Notes: a model not told the origin generated them from the sequence alone. Counted from the first letter of the stretch, positions 1 to 6,505 are shown. The stretch: DNA of 7,333 nt from Rhodospirillales bacterium (GCA_018648445.1 JABGRG010000149.1:1-7333); one strand, 5' to 3'. Program-made: numbers and translations.

Positions 1-988
1 CCCCGCCGATGGCTCCCGCCGTAAGCAGGAACGTGAAGATGCCCGCTTCGTCCGCGCCCTCGCAAAATCTCTCGAAGTAAGAGCCCACCGCCGGAATGAT
101 CCCCGCCGCCCCATTGGTGGGCGCGGTTACGACGCGGCCACCGGCGGCATTTTCCTCATTCACCGCGATGGCGAAAAGATTGACCCAATCGAGCACTTCG
201 AGCGGTCCGGAGCGGTCATGGCGCACGCGGTCGCGCAAGGTCTTGTGAATGGTTCCGGCCCGCCTGGGCACGCCCAGCGGGCCTGGCAATTGCCCTTCGG
301 CGGACATGCCGCGCCGGATGCCATCGCTCATGACCCGCCAGATGCGGCGCAAGCCTTCGAAAATCTCGTCCTCGGAACGCAATGCCCGTTCGTTGGCCAG
401 CGCAATTTCGGCAACCGACTTTTCCGCTTTTTCGCCCATGGCCAGCAAATCGGCGGAACTTTTGAACGGATAGGGAAATTGGACGGGCGGAACGGCGCTT
501 TCTTCCTCGTCCACTTCGTCTTCGCCGACGATGAAGCCGCCCCCGATGGAATAATAGATGGCCGTTTGCTGACACGATCCGTCCGCACCGAAGGCCGAAA
601 ACCGCATGCCATTGACATGGCGGGGCAACAACTCGTTCCCGCGCATGACGATATCGGTCTCGGCACTAAAGGAAACGGATGCGCCACCGCCCAGCGGCAG
701 GGTTCCGGTGGCACGAACAAGCGCCACGATACGCGCCACGTCATCGGGATCGACGGTCTCGGGCGCCGCCCCGGCAAGGCCCAGAATTAACGCCGTGTCG
801 GTTCCGTGCCCCAACCCGGTCAACGCCAGGGAACCGAATAGTTCAATGGCGACGCGCCGGACCTCGCCCCCGTTCCCGGTTTCTGTAACAGAGCTCACAA
901 ACCGCGCGGCCGCCTTCATGGGGCCGACGGTGTGCGAACTGGATGGTCCGATACCGATCTTGAATATGTCGAACAGGCTGATGGTCAT
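1..988 (-). CDS. sdaA: L-serine dehydratase (L-serine ammonia-lyase), iron-sulfur type, 3'-truncated by window edge
   Basis: Deaminates L-serine to pyruvate and ammonia in the cytoplasm using an oxygen-sensitive [4Fe-4S] cluster. The 329 codons visible cover the N-terminal (beta) domain and the start of the catalytic alpha domain. Seen: [20 protein letters not shown] at residues 1-20, the hallmark N-terminus; [15 protein letters not shown] in the middle; and [20 protein letters not shown] at about residues 277-296, a signature of the single-chain bacterial enzymes. The frame is open throughout and exits the left edge at LTAGAIGG. Family members are about 455-460 residues, so roughly 130 are missing, including the cluster cysteines, which therefore cannot be checked. 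The ATG at 988-986 overlaps the stop of the upstream ClC gene by one base (TAATG). Only a weak GAAGAG-like ribosome site precedes it, at 1002-997, so expression probably depends on translational coupling. The family call is near certain. Confidence 0.95.
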   Translation of the reverse strand, partial: MTISLFDIFKIGIGPSSSHTVGPMKAAARFVSSVTETGNGGEVRRVAIELFGSLALTGLGHGTDTALILGLAGAAPETVDPDDVARIVALVRATGTLPLGGGASVSFSAETDIVMRGNELLPRHVNGMRFSAFGADGSCQQTAIYYSIGGGFIVGEDEVDEEESAVPPVQFPYPFKSSADLLAMGEKAEKSVAEIALANERALRSEDEIFEGLRRIWRVMSDGIRRGMSAEGQLPGPLGVPRRAGTIHKTLRDRVRHDRSGPLEVLDWVNLFAIAVNEENAAGGRVVTAPTNGAAGIIPAVGSYFERFCEGADEAGIFTFLLTAGAIGG

Positions 989-2760
989 TATTCGTGCTCT
1001 TCGCGTCGGTTTTCCACGAGGGCCCGATTATACGCCGCAAAAACGTCACGTTCATGAACGCATCCGTGGAAAATCAGGGAATCGATGGAATCGACAACGG
1101 CGATTCGCTGCTCGCCGCAATTGCTGAAAACCTCCATGGCGTGCTCCAGGTCATCGGTAATGGCAATGACGTGTGGATGAAGCCGCGCCACATCGCTGGC
1201 CGTGACCAAATCATCGACGTCCTCATCAAAGGCGAAACCGGCCAGATCGGACAGTGTGATGGTGCCGACAAGCGCGTCGTCATCGTCAACCACGAAAATT
1301 TCGCCGCCCGGCGCACCGGGCAAGAGTTTCCTTATTTCGGGCAGGCGGACCTCGGGACCGATACGCGCGCATTCAATGACCATGACATCGCGCACCCGTA
1401 AATCGCGCAACAAAGCGCTCTCGAAACCGCTGCGAAGGTCGAGCCCCCGTCTCGCCAACTGCCACGTGAAGAAACTATGGCCGGTTATTTGTTTGGTGAC
1501 GATAGACGAAATGACCACGGCCACCATCACAGCCACGGTCAGGCCGTAATCGCTGGTCATCTCGAAGATGATCAGGGTGGTCGAAATGGGCGCGCCCAGA
1601 ATGGCGGCGGCGACCGCTCCCATGCCGACCACGGTATAGATATCCGCCCCCGACGACAGGCCGTGAAACACGTTCGTCACGGCAACGCCGTATACCCCGC
1701 CCAGCATGGCCCCGATACAAAGCGCCGCGCTGAAGATGCCGCCGCCGAAACCAAAGCCGATACTGATGGTCGTCGCCACCAGCTTGCCGATGAAAGCCGC
1801 CAGCAATATAGCCCAGGGAAGCGCCTCTTTCAGGGCGTCGTCGGTGACGCCGTACCCAAGGCCCAGAACATGGGGAATGAAAATAGCGATGCCGCCGACC
1901 AGAAACCCGCCGACACCCGGACGCAGCCAAACGGGGCCGGGAACCTTCGCCGACACTTTGCCCGCCGCCGTGACGCCGTACATTACCCCGATCGCGCTGA
2001 ACGCGGCCAGCAGGCCCAGAATCGCGAAAGCGGGCATCTCGACAAACGAAACGCCAACGTGCTGGGTAATGATGAAGGCCGGAAAATCACCGAAATAGGC
2101 GTGCGAAACCATCGTTCCGACGACGCTCGATATAACAATTGGGGCAAACGCGCTAAGTCCGTAGTGGCCGATAATCACCTCGTTGGCGAATAAAGCGCCG
2201 GCAATGGGCGCATTAAACGAAGCGGCCACCGCAGCGGCCACACCGCAGCCCATGAGCGTGCGCGATAGCGAGCGCGTCAAATGCAGAACTTTGGCCAGAT
2301 AACCGCCCAGCGACGCGCCCAGATGCACGGCCGGACCTTCGCGCCCGACCGACGCGCCGACGCCGATGGACAGGCAATCGATGATCGCCGTCTTGAGGCC
2401 GCGCCGCAAGGACATGCGCCCGCTTCGCAGGGCCGTGGCGGCAATGACGTCGGCCACCGTGGAGGCCCGTTTACGGCGCAGGAAGTACTGAAACAAAAGC
2501 CCAACCAGAAGGCCGCCCACCGTGGGCGCCAATAAAACCCACCACCACGGCAGGGTCGCCACATGTTCGTACAGGCGCTCGCTGCCCGTTCCGTAAAAGA
2601 CCGACTGAACCTGCGAGATGCCTTCGCGAAAGACAATAATCGCGCCGCCCGAGCAAGCGCCCACGAAAACGGCCAGAACCGCCAGGATCAACTGGTCGTT
2701 CCGCAGAACCCGCCGCGCCCGCATCAGGACCCGGCTTATGGTAATCCGCTCACTCGCCAT
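988..2760 (-). CDS. ClC-family chloride channel/transporter with C-terminal CBS pair
   Basis: A 590-residue inner-membrane protein of the ClC family, which moves chloride either as a channel or in exchange for protons. Seen: hydrophobic segments over about residues 22-425; GREGPAVHLG with the gating glutamate at E141; SFNAPIAGALF at 181-191; GFGFGGGIF at 335-343; APISTTLIIFEMT further on. Two CBS domains follow at about 456-508 and 515-580, of the kind that bind adenine nucleotides. Several usual ion-pathway positions differ: the first GSGIP-type motif aligns with A99-S-T-V-A103, the GxFxP proline aligns with A345, the internal proton glutamate of E. coli ClC aligns with V195, and the central tyrosine region reads HSFFTWQL (428-435). 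This fits a divergent bacterial subfamily. The frame stays open upstream to 3093, but that stretch overlaps the divergent gene; the ATG at 2760 (MASERITISR) sits behind a good promoter, though with no clear ribosome site. Confidence 0.92.
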   Translation of the reverse strand: MASERITISRVLMRARRVLRNDQLILAVLAVFVGACSGGAIIVFREGISQVQSVFYGTGSERLYEHVATLPWWWVLLAPTVGGLLVGLLFQYFLRRKRASTVADVIAATALRSGRMSLRRGLKTAIIDCLSIGVGASVGREGPAVHLGASLGGYLAKVLHLTRSLSRTLMGCGVAAAVAASFNAPIAGALFANEVIIGHYGLSAFAPIVISSVVGTMVSHAYFGDFPAFIITQHVGVSFVEMPAFAILGLLAAFSAIGVMYGVTAAGKVSAKVPGPVWLRPGVGGFLVGGIAIFIPHVLGLGYGVTDDALKEALPWAILLAAFIGKLVATTISIGFGFGGGIFSAALCIGAMLGGVYGVAVTNVFHGLSSGADIYTVVGMGAVAAAILGAPISTTLIIFEMTSDYGLTVAVMVAVVISSIVTKQITGHSFFTWQLARRGLDLRSGFESALLRDLRVRDVMVIECARIGPEVRLPEIRKLLPGAPGGEIFVVDDDDALVGTITLSDLAGFAFDEDVDDLVTASDVARLHPHVIAITDDLEHAMEVFSNCGEQRIAVVDSIDSLIFHGCVHERDVFAAYNRALVENRREEHE

Positions 2761-2794
2761 GACACCGATTATTTGGTTGCTCGTCGTGAAGAAA

Positions 2795-2823
2795 TGAATA
2801 CGAGGAAACACCCCTTGCGTCAA
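2795..2823 (-). promoter_or_regulatory. Predicted sigma70-like promoter for the ClC-sdaA operon
   Basis: Read on the minus strand, TTGACG (2823-2818) is followed after exactly 17 bases by TATTCA (2800-2795). This is a strong match to the vegetative -35/-10 pattern. Transcription would start near 2788, leaving a leader of about 28 bases before the ATG at 2760. It is called by eye only, but the spacing and the position between divergent genes support it. Confidence 0.5.
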
Positions 2824-2849
2824 ACAACGGTCCCAATGGCCGAAGAACG

Positions 2850-2879
2850 TTGCAGCCGCCTTTGCGCCTGTGTCATAAG
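2850..2879 (+). promoter_or_regulatory. Weak candidate promoter for the GT2-VTT-ArnT operon
   Basis: TTGCAG (2850-2855) and CATAAG (2874-2879) are separated by 18 bases upstream of the glycosyltransferase start at 2916. The hexamers match the sigma70 consensus only modestly. The three-gene operon must be transcribed from somewhere in the 155-base divergent gap (2761-2915), and this is the best pair I see. The -10 lies inside the loop of the inverted repeat at 2861-2890. Confidence 0.22.
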
Positions 2880-2890
2880 CGCAGGCGAAA
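2861..2890. repeat. Imperfect inverted repeat in the divergent intergenic region
   Basis: The left arm TTTGCGCCTG (2861-2870) and right arm CAGGCGAAA (2882-2890) are complementary apart from one bulged G at 2864. The 11-base spacer is TGTCATAAGCG. It lies between the divergent ClC and glycosyltransferase genes, 25 bases before the latter's start. It could be an operator or a leader hairpin; no run of T follows, so it is not a terminator. Confidence 0.4.
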
Positions 2891-2915
2891 GCGTGTGTAA
2901 CTTCGGCGAAAATCG

Positions 2916-3692
2916 ATGAGCGACGAAAAAGACGAAAAAACCGCGGTTCCGGAACTTGCCGTGGTCGTTCCTGTTCATAACGAGGCCGATAACGTCGCCT
3001 CGCTGATCGGCGAAATCCGCGCCGCGCTGGATGGCGTCTTCGACTACGAAATCGTCTATGTGGACGATTGCAGCGATGATGAAACGCCCGCAACGCTGAG
3101 TGAGATCGGTGCTGAATGTGATCGGCTGCGGGTCCTGCGGCACAAAAAACGCGCTGGCCAAAGTGCGGCCATTTCCACCGGCATTCGTGGGGCGCACGCC
3201 CCCATCATCGCCACACTTGACGGCGACGGGCAGAATGATCCCGCCGACATCCCGGCGCTGGTGGAAAAACTGCGCCGGTCGGTCCATCCCGAACGTCTTC
3301 TGGTCGCCGGACACCGCGCCAAACGGCGTGATACCGTAATCAAGCGCGCCTCATCTCGCATCGCCAACGGTGTGCGGCGCAATCTGCTGGGTGATGGCAC
3401 GCCCGATACCGGCTGCGGCCTGAAGGTTTTCAGCCGCGAGGCATTTTTGGCCATGCCCGGTTTTGATCACATGCACCGGTTCCTGCCAGCGTTGATGCTG
3501 CGCCACGGTGGTCGCGTGACATCGGTGGAGGTCAATCACCGGCATCGGGCAGCGGGCAAGACCAAGTACGGCGTCTTCGACCGATTGTGGGTGGGCATCA
3601 CCGATATTCTGGGGGTCATGTGGCTGCAGCGCCGAAGCATCAATGCCGAATTTGAAGAGACCGACCCCGGCGAACAAGGAAACGAGGATTGA
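2916..3692 (+). CDS. GT2 family glycosyltransferase, polyprenyl-phosphate sugar synthase-like
   Basis: A 258-residue GT-A fold glycosyltransferase resembling dolichyl/polyprenyl-phosphate mannose or glucose synthases (DPM1/ArnC-like). These transfer a sugar from a nucleotide donor to a polyprenyl phosphate on the cytoplasmic face. Seen: VVVPVHNEADN at 16-26, the nucleotide-binding start; VDDCSDDE at 49-56; LDGDGQNDP at 101-109 with the DxD metal site D102/D104; GTPDTGCGLKVFSREAF at 161-177; and KTKYG at 215-219, followed by a hydrophobic stretch to about 237 that probably lies on the membrane. There are no C-terminal transmembrane helices, unlike ArnC or GtrB, so it is a short soluble or peripheral form. 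The ATG at 2916 has only a weak GGCGAA upstream. The stop overlaps the next start by four bases (TTGA). The sugar and donor nucleotide cannot be read from the sequence. Confidence 0.9.
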   Translation: MSDEKDEKTAVPELAVVVPVHNEADNVASLIGEIRAALDGVFDYEIVYVDDCSDDETPATLSEIGAECDRLRVLRHKKRAGQSAAISTGIRGAHAPIIATLDGDGQNDPADIPALVEKLRRSVHPERLLVAGHRAKRRDTVIKRASSRIANGVRRNLLGDGTPDTGCGLKVFSREAFLAMPGFDHMHRFLPALMLRHGGRVTSVEVNHRHRAAGKTKYGVFDRLWVGITDILGVMWLQRRSINAEFEETDPGEQGNED

Positions 3693-4414
3693 CCTCGCCT
3701 AGCTTCCGGTCGCGGTTTATCCGCCTGGGCCTTCGCGGTCTCGTGATGATTACGGTTTTCGTTCTCGTCGGCCTGATCTTACGCGAGGTCGAGCAGGGCT
3801 CGCTGCTAAGTTCCCAATGGATCGACGCGGAAGTGAGCAGTCGCGGGCTGACCGGCAAGCTCGTATTCCTGGCTGCCGCCACCGTGTTTACGGCGTTCGG
3901 CTTGCCCCGTCAGGTGGTTTGTTTCCTGGGTGGATACGCTTTCGGATTTGTCGGCGGAACGGCCCTGGCCCTGGGCGCGACGGTCATGGGGTGCGCGTGT
4001 GCGGCGCTGTTCGCCCGCTTTATGGGCCGTGATCTGGTAGCGGCCCGGCTGCCCGAGCGCATTCGCGCCGCCGATGTATTCCTGCTTAATCACCCGTTTT
4101 CGCTGACCCTGCTCATCCGTCTTCTGCCGGTGGGCAGCAATCTGGCGACAAATCTGGTGGCCGGACTTTCCAGCGCCAATCTGTGGCCCTTTTTGGCGGC
4201 TTCCGCCTTGGGCCATCTGCCGCAATCGGTGGTGTTCGCCCTGATCGGCAGTGGCATTAACGTGGACCCCGAAATCCGTATTACGCTGGGCGTCGTGCTG
4301 TTCGTCGTATCCATGCTGATCGGCATGTGGCTCTATATACGCTTTCGCCGCGACGGCGCGTTCACGGCGGCGCTGGCGGCGGTTGTCGGGGACGAAAACG
4401 GCCATGCGAGCTGA
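3689..4414 (+). CDS. VTT/DedA-superfamily membrane protein (TVP38/TMEM64-like)
   Basis: A 241-residue integral membrane protein of the VTT superfamily, which includes DedA proteins, yeast Tvp38 and VMP1/TMEM41. Relatives have been linked to phospholipid scrambling and, for some DedA proteins, to recycling of undecaprenyl phosphate across the membrane. Seen: a transmembrane helix at about 15-31; the re-entrant domain with FGLPRQVVCFLGGYAFG at 70-86; RLLPVGSNLATNLVAGLSSA at 144-163, the usual R-x-x-P...N...AG core; LGHLPQSVVFALIGSGI at 174-190; and a final helix at about 198-217. The start is a TTG at 3689 inside TTGA, overlapping the preceding stop, with AAGGA at 3676-3680 eight bases upstream. 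The first in-frame ATG encodes residue 20 and would cut into the first helix. Its place between two glycosyltransferases suggests a role in handling their lipid carrier (inference). Confidence 0.87.
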   Translation: MTSPSFRSRFIRLGLRGLVMITVFVLVGLILREVEQGSLLSSQWIDAEVSSRGLTGKLVFLAAATVFTAFGLPRQVVCFLGGYAFGFVGGTALALGATVMGCACAALFARFMGRDLVAARLPERIRAADVFLLNHPFSLTLLIRLLPVGSNLATNLVAGLSSANLWPFLAASALGHLPQSVVFALIGSGINVDPEIRITLGVVLFVVSMLIGMWLYIRFRRDGAFTAALAAVVGDENGHAS

Positions 4415-6014
4415 GCGCAGCACCCTGTTGTGGATCGGGCTTTGGCTCGGCGTGGTGGCCGCCGCTTTGATTGCGCGACCGCTCATGCCCATGGACGAAA
4501 CGCGTTATCTGGCGGTGGCGTGGGAAATGTGGCTGGGCGGCGATTTTCTGGTTCCGCATCTGAACGGCGAAACCTACAGCCACAAACCGCCGCTTCTTTT
4601 CTGGTTGATCAACGCGGGCTGGGCGATATTCGGTGTGAACGACTGGTGGCCCCGTCTGGTGGCTCCGCTTTTCGGGCTGGGAACCCTGTTTATGACCGCA
4701 CGGCTGGCCGGAAGACTTTGGCCGGACCGGCCCGACGTGGCGCGGCTGGCCCCGTTCATCGTCATGGGCAGCCTTTTCTTTACGATTTTCACCACGCTGA
4801 CCATGTTCGACATGATCCTGGCTTTTTTCTCGGTGCTGGGCCTGTGCGGCATACTGACGGCCTGGCGGGGCGACTATCGGCTGGGCTTCGCCGTGCTGGC
4901 CGTCGCCATCGGGCTGGGCGTTCTGGCCAAGGGACCGGCCATTCTTTTGCATACGCTGACGGTTGCTGCTTTGGCTCCGCTTTGGGGCCCCAAACTGAGC
5001 ACCGCGAAAACGAACTGGGCCAAGTGGTATGGCGGAACCATTGGTGCGGTTTTGCTGGGCGCAGCCATCGGGCTCGCGTGGGCGATACCGGCCGCCAAGG
5101 CGGGCGGACCGGCCTACGCAGAAGCCATTTTCTGGGGACAATCGGCGGGCCGCATGGTCAACTCCTTCGCCCACGGGCGACCCTGGTGGTGGTTCATAGC
5201 CGCGCTGCCGGTCATGGTCCTGCCGTGGGCGATATGGCCGACGCTGTGGAAGGCGTTGCCGGGCGCAAAATCGGCAATTTCATCGGGGGCCGGGCGTTTC
5301 TGCGCGTCATGGTTCGTGCCCGCCTTCATCGTCTTTTCGGCGATCAGCGGCAAACAGCCCCACTACCTGCTTCCCGAATTTCCGGCGCTGGCGCTCTTCG
5401 CCGCATTCCTTTTGACCCATCTGCCCGACCCGTGCAAACGCCCGCGCCTTACCATGGCATTACCCGCCGCCTTGTTCGTTCTTGTGGGCGCCGCTGTCGC
5501 GAGCGCGCCGTTCCTTCCCGTTTCGCTTCCCTTTGTGGTCGAAGGACTTCAACCGATTGGCGGCATTGTGTTGATCGTGGCCACACTGGTCATCGTCGCA
5601 TCGGCCCGCCCCGGCATCCACCTAGCCGTTTCGAACCTGACGGCACTGTCGGCGGCAGCCATCGTGGCCGCGCATCTGGCGGCGGGTCCGGTCCTGACCG
5701 AAGTCTACGACGTTTCCCCGGTCGCCAAAAAACTGGCAAGCTGGCAAAAGGCGGGGCACCCCATCGCCCATTACGGCAAGTATCACGGGCAGTTCCAGTT
5801 TCCGGGACGGTTGCGCGAACCGGTGGCTGTGATTGGCGATGGCAATGCCGCCGACTGGCTGGCGCAGAACCCGACCGGCAAGATTGTCACCTATCACCGA
5901 AACGAGCCCACCGGCGCGACCCCCGAAATAGCTCGCCGGTTTCGCGGCAAGTGGATGATCGTCTGGGATGCCGCCACGGCCACCGAAGACCCCGATATCC
6001 TCAAAAGGCGATAA
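4404..6014 (+). CDS. ArnT/PMT-like GT-C glycosyltransferase (GT83/GT39 type), membrane-bound
   Basis: A 536-residue polytopic membrane enzyme of the ArnT/PMT_2 type. These take a sugar from a polyprenyl phosphate and transfer it to lipid A or another acceptor on the periplasmic side. Seen: a first helix at about 8-24; MDETRY at 30-35 with the catalytic-loop acidic pair D31/E32; LNGETYSHKPPLLFWL at 53-68, matching the ArnT motif ending KPP; LAKGPAILLH at 174-183; SGKQPHYLLPEFPALALF at 315-332, matching the ArnT K-x-P-x-Y-x-L-P motif; and a soluble C-terminal periplasmic domain from about 430. The ATG at 4404 overlaps the previous gene by 11 bases, with GGGGA at 4388-4392 as a loose ribosome site. 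An upstream TTG at 4383 is possible but lacks a better ribosome site. The C-terminus is encoded within a terminator stem. The sugar and acceptor are unknown, so I do not call it arnT. Confidence 0.9.
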   Translation: MRAERSTLLWIGLWLGVVAAALIARPLMPMDETRYLAVAWEMWLGGDFLVPHLNGETYSHKPPLLFWLINAGWAIFGVNDWWPRLVAPLFGLGTLFMTARLAGRLWPDRPDVARLAPFIVMGSLFFTIFTTLTMFDMILAFFSVLGLCGILTAWRGDYRLGFAVLAVAIGLGVLAKGPAILLHTLTVAALAPLWGPKLSTAKTNWAKWYGGTIGAVLLGAAIGLAWAIPAAKAGGPAYAEAIFWGQSAGRMVNSFAHGRPWWWFIAALPVMVLPWAIWPTLWKALPGAKSAISSGAGRFCASWFVPAFIVFSAISGKQPHYLLPEFPALALFAAFLLTHLPDPCKRPRLTMALPAALFVLVGAAVASAPFLPVSLPFVVEGLQPIGGIVLIVATLVIVASARPGIHLAVSNLTALSAAAIVAAHLAAGPVLTEVYDVSPVAKKLASWQKAGHPIAHYGKYHGQFQFPGRLREPVAVIGDGNAADWLAQNPTGKIVTYHRNEPTGATPEIARRFRGKWMIVWDAATATEDPDILKRR

Positions 6015-6039
6015 TTCTTTCACGATATTCGCCTTTTTT
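6003..6039 (+). terminator. Rho-independent terminator of the glycosyltransferase operon
   Basis: The arms AAAAGGCGA (6003-6011) and TCGCCTTTT (6029-6037) pair perfectly over nine bases around a 17-base loop. A run of six T (6034-6039) follows the GC part of the stem. The left arm is made of the last three sense codons of the ArnT-like gene and the stop TAA is in the loop, so translating ribosomes would cover part of it. It insulates groESL from the upstream operon. Confidence 0.7.
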
Positions 6040-6050
6040 CCGCCGTCGCC

Positions 6051-6079
6051 CTTGACTTAGCAAGCGAATCTCCATAGAT
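6051..6079 (+). promoter_or_regulatory. groESL promoter, sigma32 (RpoH)/sigma70-like
   Basis: CTTGAC at 6051-6056 is followed by CCATAGAT at 6072-6079. This resembles the alphaproteobacterial RpoH promoter pattern (CTTGA then a CCATAT-like -10), and it is also an acceptable sigma70 promoter (TTGACT, 16 bases, ATAGAT). Transcription would begin around 6085-6088, inside the CIRCE operator that starts at 6082, so a bound HrcA repressor would block initiation. Which sigma factor uses it cannot be settled by sequence alone. Confidence 0.65.
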
Positions 6080-6081
6080 CG

Positions 6082-6108
6082 TTGGCACTCGTTCGGGGAG
6101 AGTGCTAA
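6082..6108. promoter_or_regulatory. CIRCE operator (HrcA binding site)
   Basis: TTGGCACTC (6082-6090), a nine-base spacer, then GAGTGCTAA (6100-6108). The consensus CIRCE is TTAGCACTC-N9-GAGTGCTAA, so there is one mismatch, A to G at the third base of the left arm. It lies directly downstream of the promoter -10 and upstream of groES, the standard place. HrcA binds this inverted repeat to repress groESL at normal temperature; HrcA itself needs GroEL to be active, which gives feedback control. Confidence 0.95.
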
Positions 6109-6132
6109 CACCCCCCGGATTTTTGTTTTTGG

Positions 6133-6179
6133 CCAGTGGGTTGTCCATTGGTTTACTGGTGGATTGACCACTGGTTTGT
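6133..6179 (+). repeat. Four-unit ~12-base tandem repeat in the groES 5' leader
   Basis: Four consecutive units read CCAGTGGGTTGT (6133-6144), CCATTGGTTTA (6145-6155, one base short), CTGGTGGATTGA (6156-6167) and CCACTGGTTTGT (6168-6179). The loose consensus is CCANTGGNTTGT. The unit cores can pair with each other: CCAGTGG in unit 1 is the exact reverse complement of CCACTGG in unit 4, and TCCA (6144-6147) pairs with TGGA (6160-6163), which gives a nested imperfect hairpin. The array ends two bases before the groES ribosome site GGAGG (6181-6185). A role in leader structure or translation control is possible but unproven. Confidence 0.6.
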
Positions 6180-6194
6180 TGGAGGAAATTGCAA

Positions 6195-6485
6195 ATGAAA
6201 TTCAGGCCGCTGCATGATCGCGTGCTGGTTCGGCGTGTTGAGTCGGACGAAAAAACGGCGGGAGGGATCATCATCCCCGATTCCGCCAAGGAAAAGCCCA
6301 TGGAAGGCGAAATCATCGCCGTCGGTTCGGGTGCCCGCAGTGAAGACGGCAAGGTCGTTCCCCTTGATGTCAAGGCAGGCGACACCGTGCTGTTTGGGAA
6401 ATGGTCCGGCACCGAAGTCAAAGTTGACGGTGAAGACCTGTTGATCATGAAAGAATCGGACCTTCTCGGCATCGTCGAGAAGTAG
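6195..6485 (+). CDS. groES: Co-chaperonin GroES (Hsp10)
   Basis: A 96-residue GroES, the seven-membered lid of the GroEL chaperonin, which closes the folding cage in the cytoplasm. The length is normal for the family. Seen: [17 protein letters not shown] at the start; [17 protein letters not shown], which contains the mobile loop with the IIIP motif that docks on Gro[17 protein letters not shown]; and the closing [18 protein letters not shown]. The ATG at 6195 is set by a strong ribosome site GGAGG (6181-6185), nine bases upstream. A TTG six bases earlier (6189) is in frame, but it lies too close to the ribosome site and would add only MQ. It is the first gene of the heat-shock operon, under CIRCE control, with groEL 26 bases downstream. 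Confidence 0.98.
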   Translation: MKFRPLHDRVLVRRVESDEKTAGGIIIPDSAKEKPMEGEIIAVGSGARSEDGKVVPLDVKAGDTVLFGKWSGTEVKVDGEDLLIMKESDLLGIVEK

Positions 6486-6505
6486 TTTCGCGGAAAAAAG
6501 GATAA

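Noticed and set aside
218..790. Plus- and minus-strand open frames of 119-190 codons within the serine dehydratase region
   Set aside because: The true frame, open from 988 to the left edge, matches the serine dehydratase motifs throughout; the others are shadows that appear prominent only because the real gene has no stop in the window.
1477..2193. A 238-codon plus-strand open frame opposite the ClC gene
   Set aside because: Low-complexity, Arg/Gly/Asp-rich translation antisense to a well-supported gene; no recognisable domain and no ribosome site.
2761..3093. N-terminal extension of the ClC reading frame
   Set aside because: It would overlap the divergent glycosyltransferase and cover both promoters; the extra sequence is Arg-rich with no family similarity, and ClC proteins of this type begin near MASERIT.
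4383..4403. Upstream TTG start for the ArnT-like gene
   Set aside because: It adds only seven residues, would deepen the overlap with the VTT gene, and has no better ribosome site than the ATG at 4404.
4362..5174. A 270-codon minus-strand open frame opposite the ArnT-like gene
   Set aside because: Gln/Arg/Pro-rich composition, typical of an antisense shadow of a membrane protein gene.
4430..6055. A 541-codon open frame on the plus strand covering almost the whole ArnT-like gene in another frame
   Set aside because: The translation is rich in Arg, Gly and His with no family motifs. It overlaps a gene with clear ArnT motifs and many membrane helices, so it is a by-product of GC-biased third positions.
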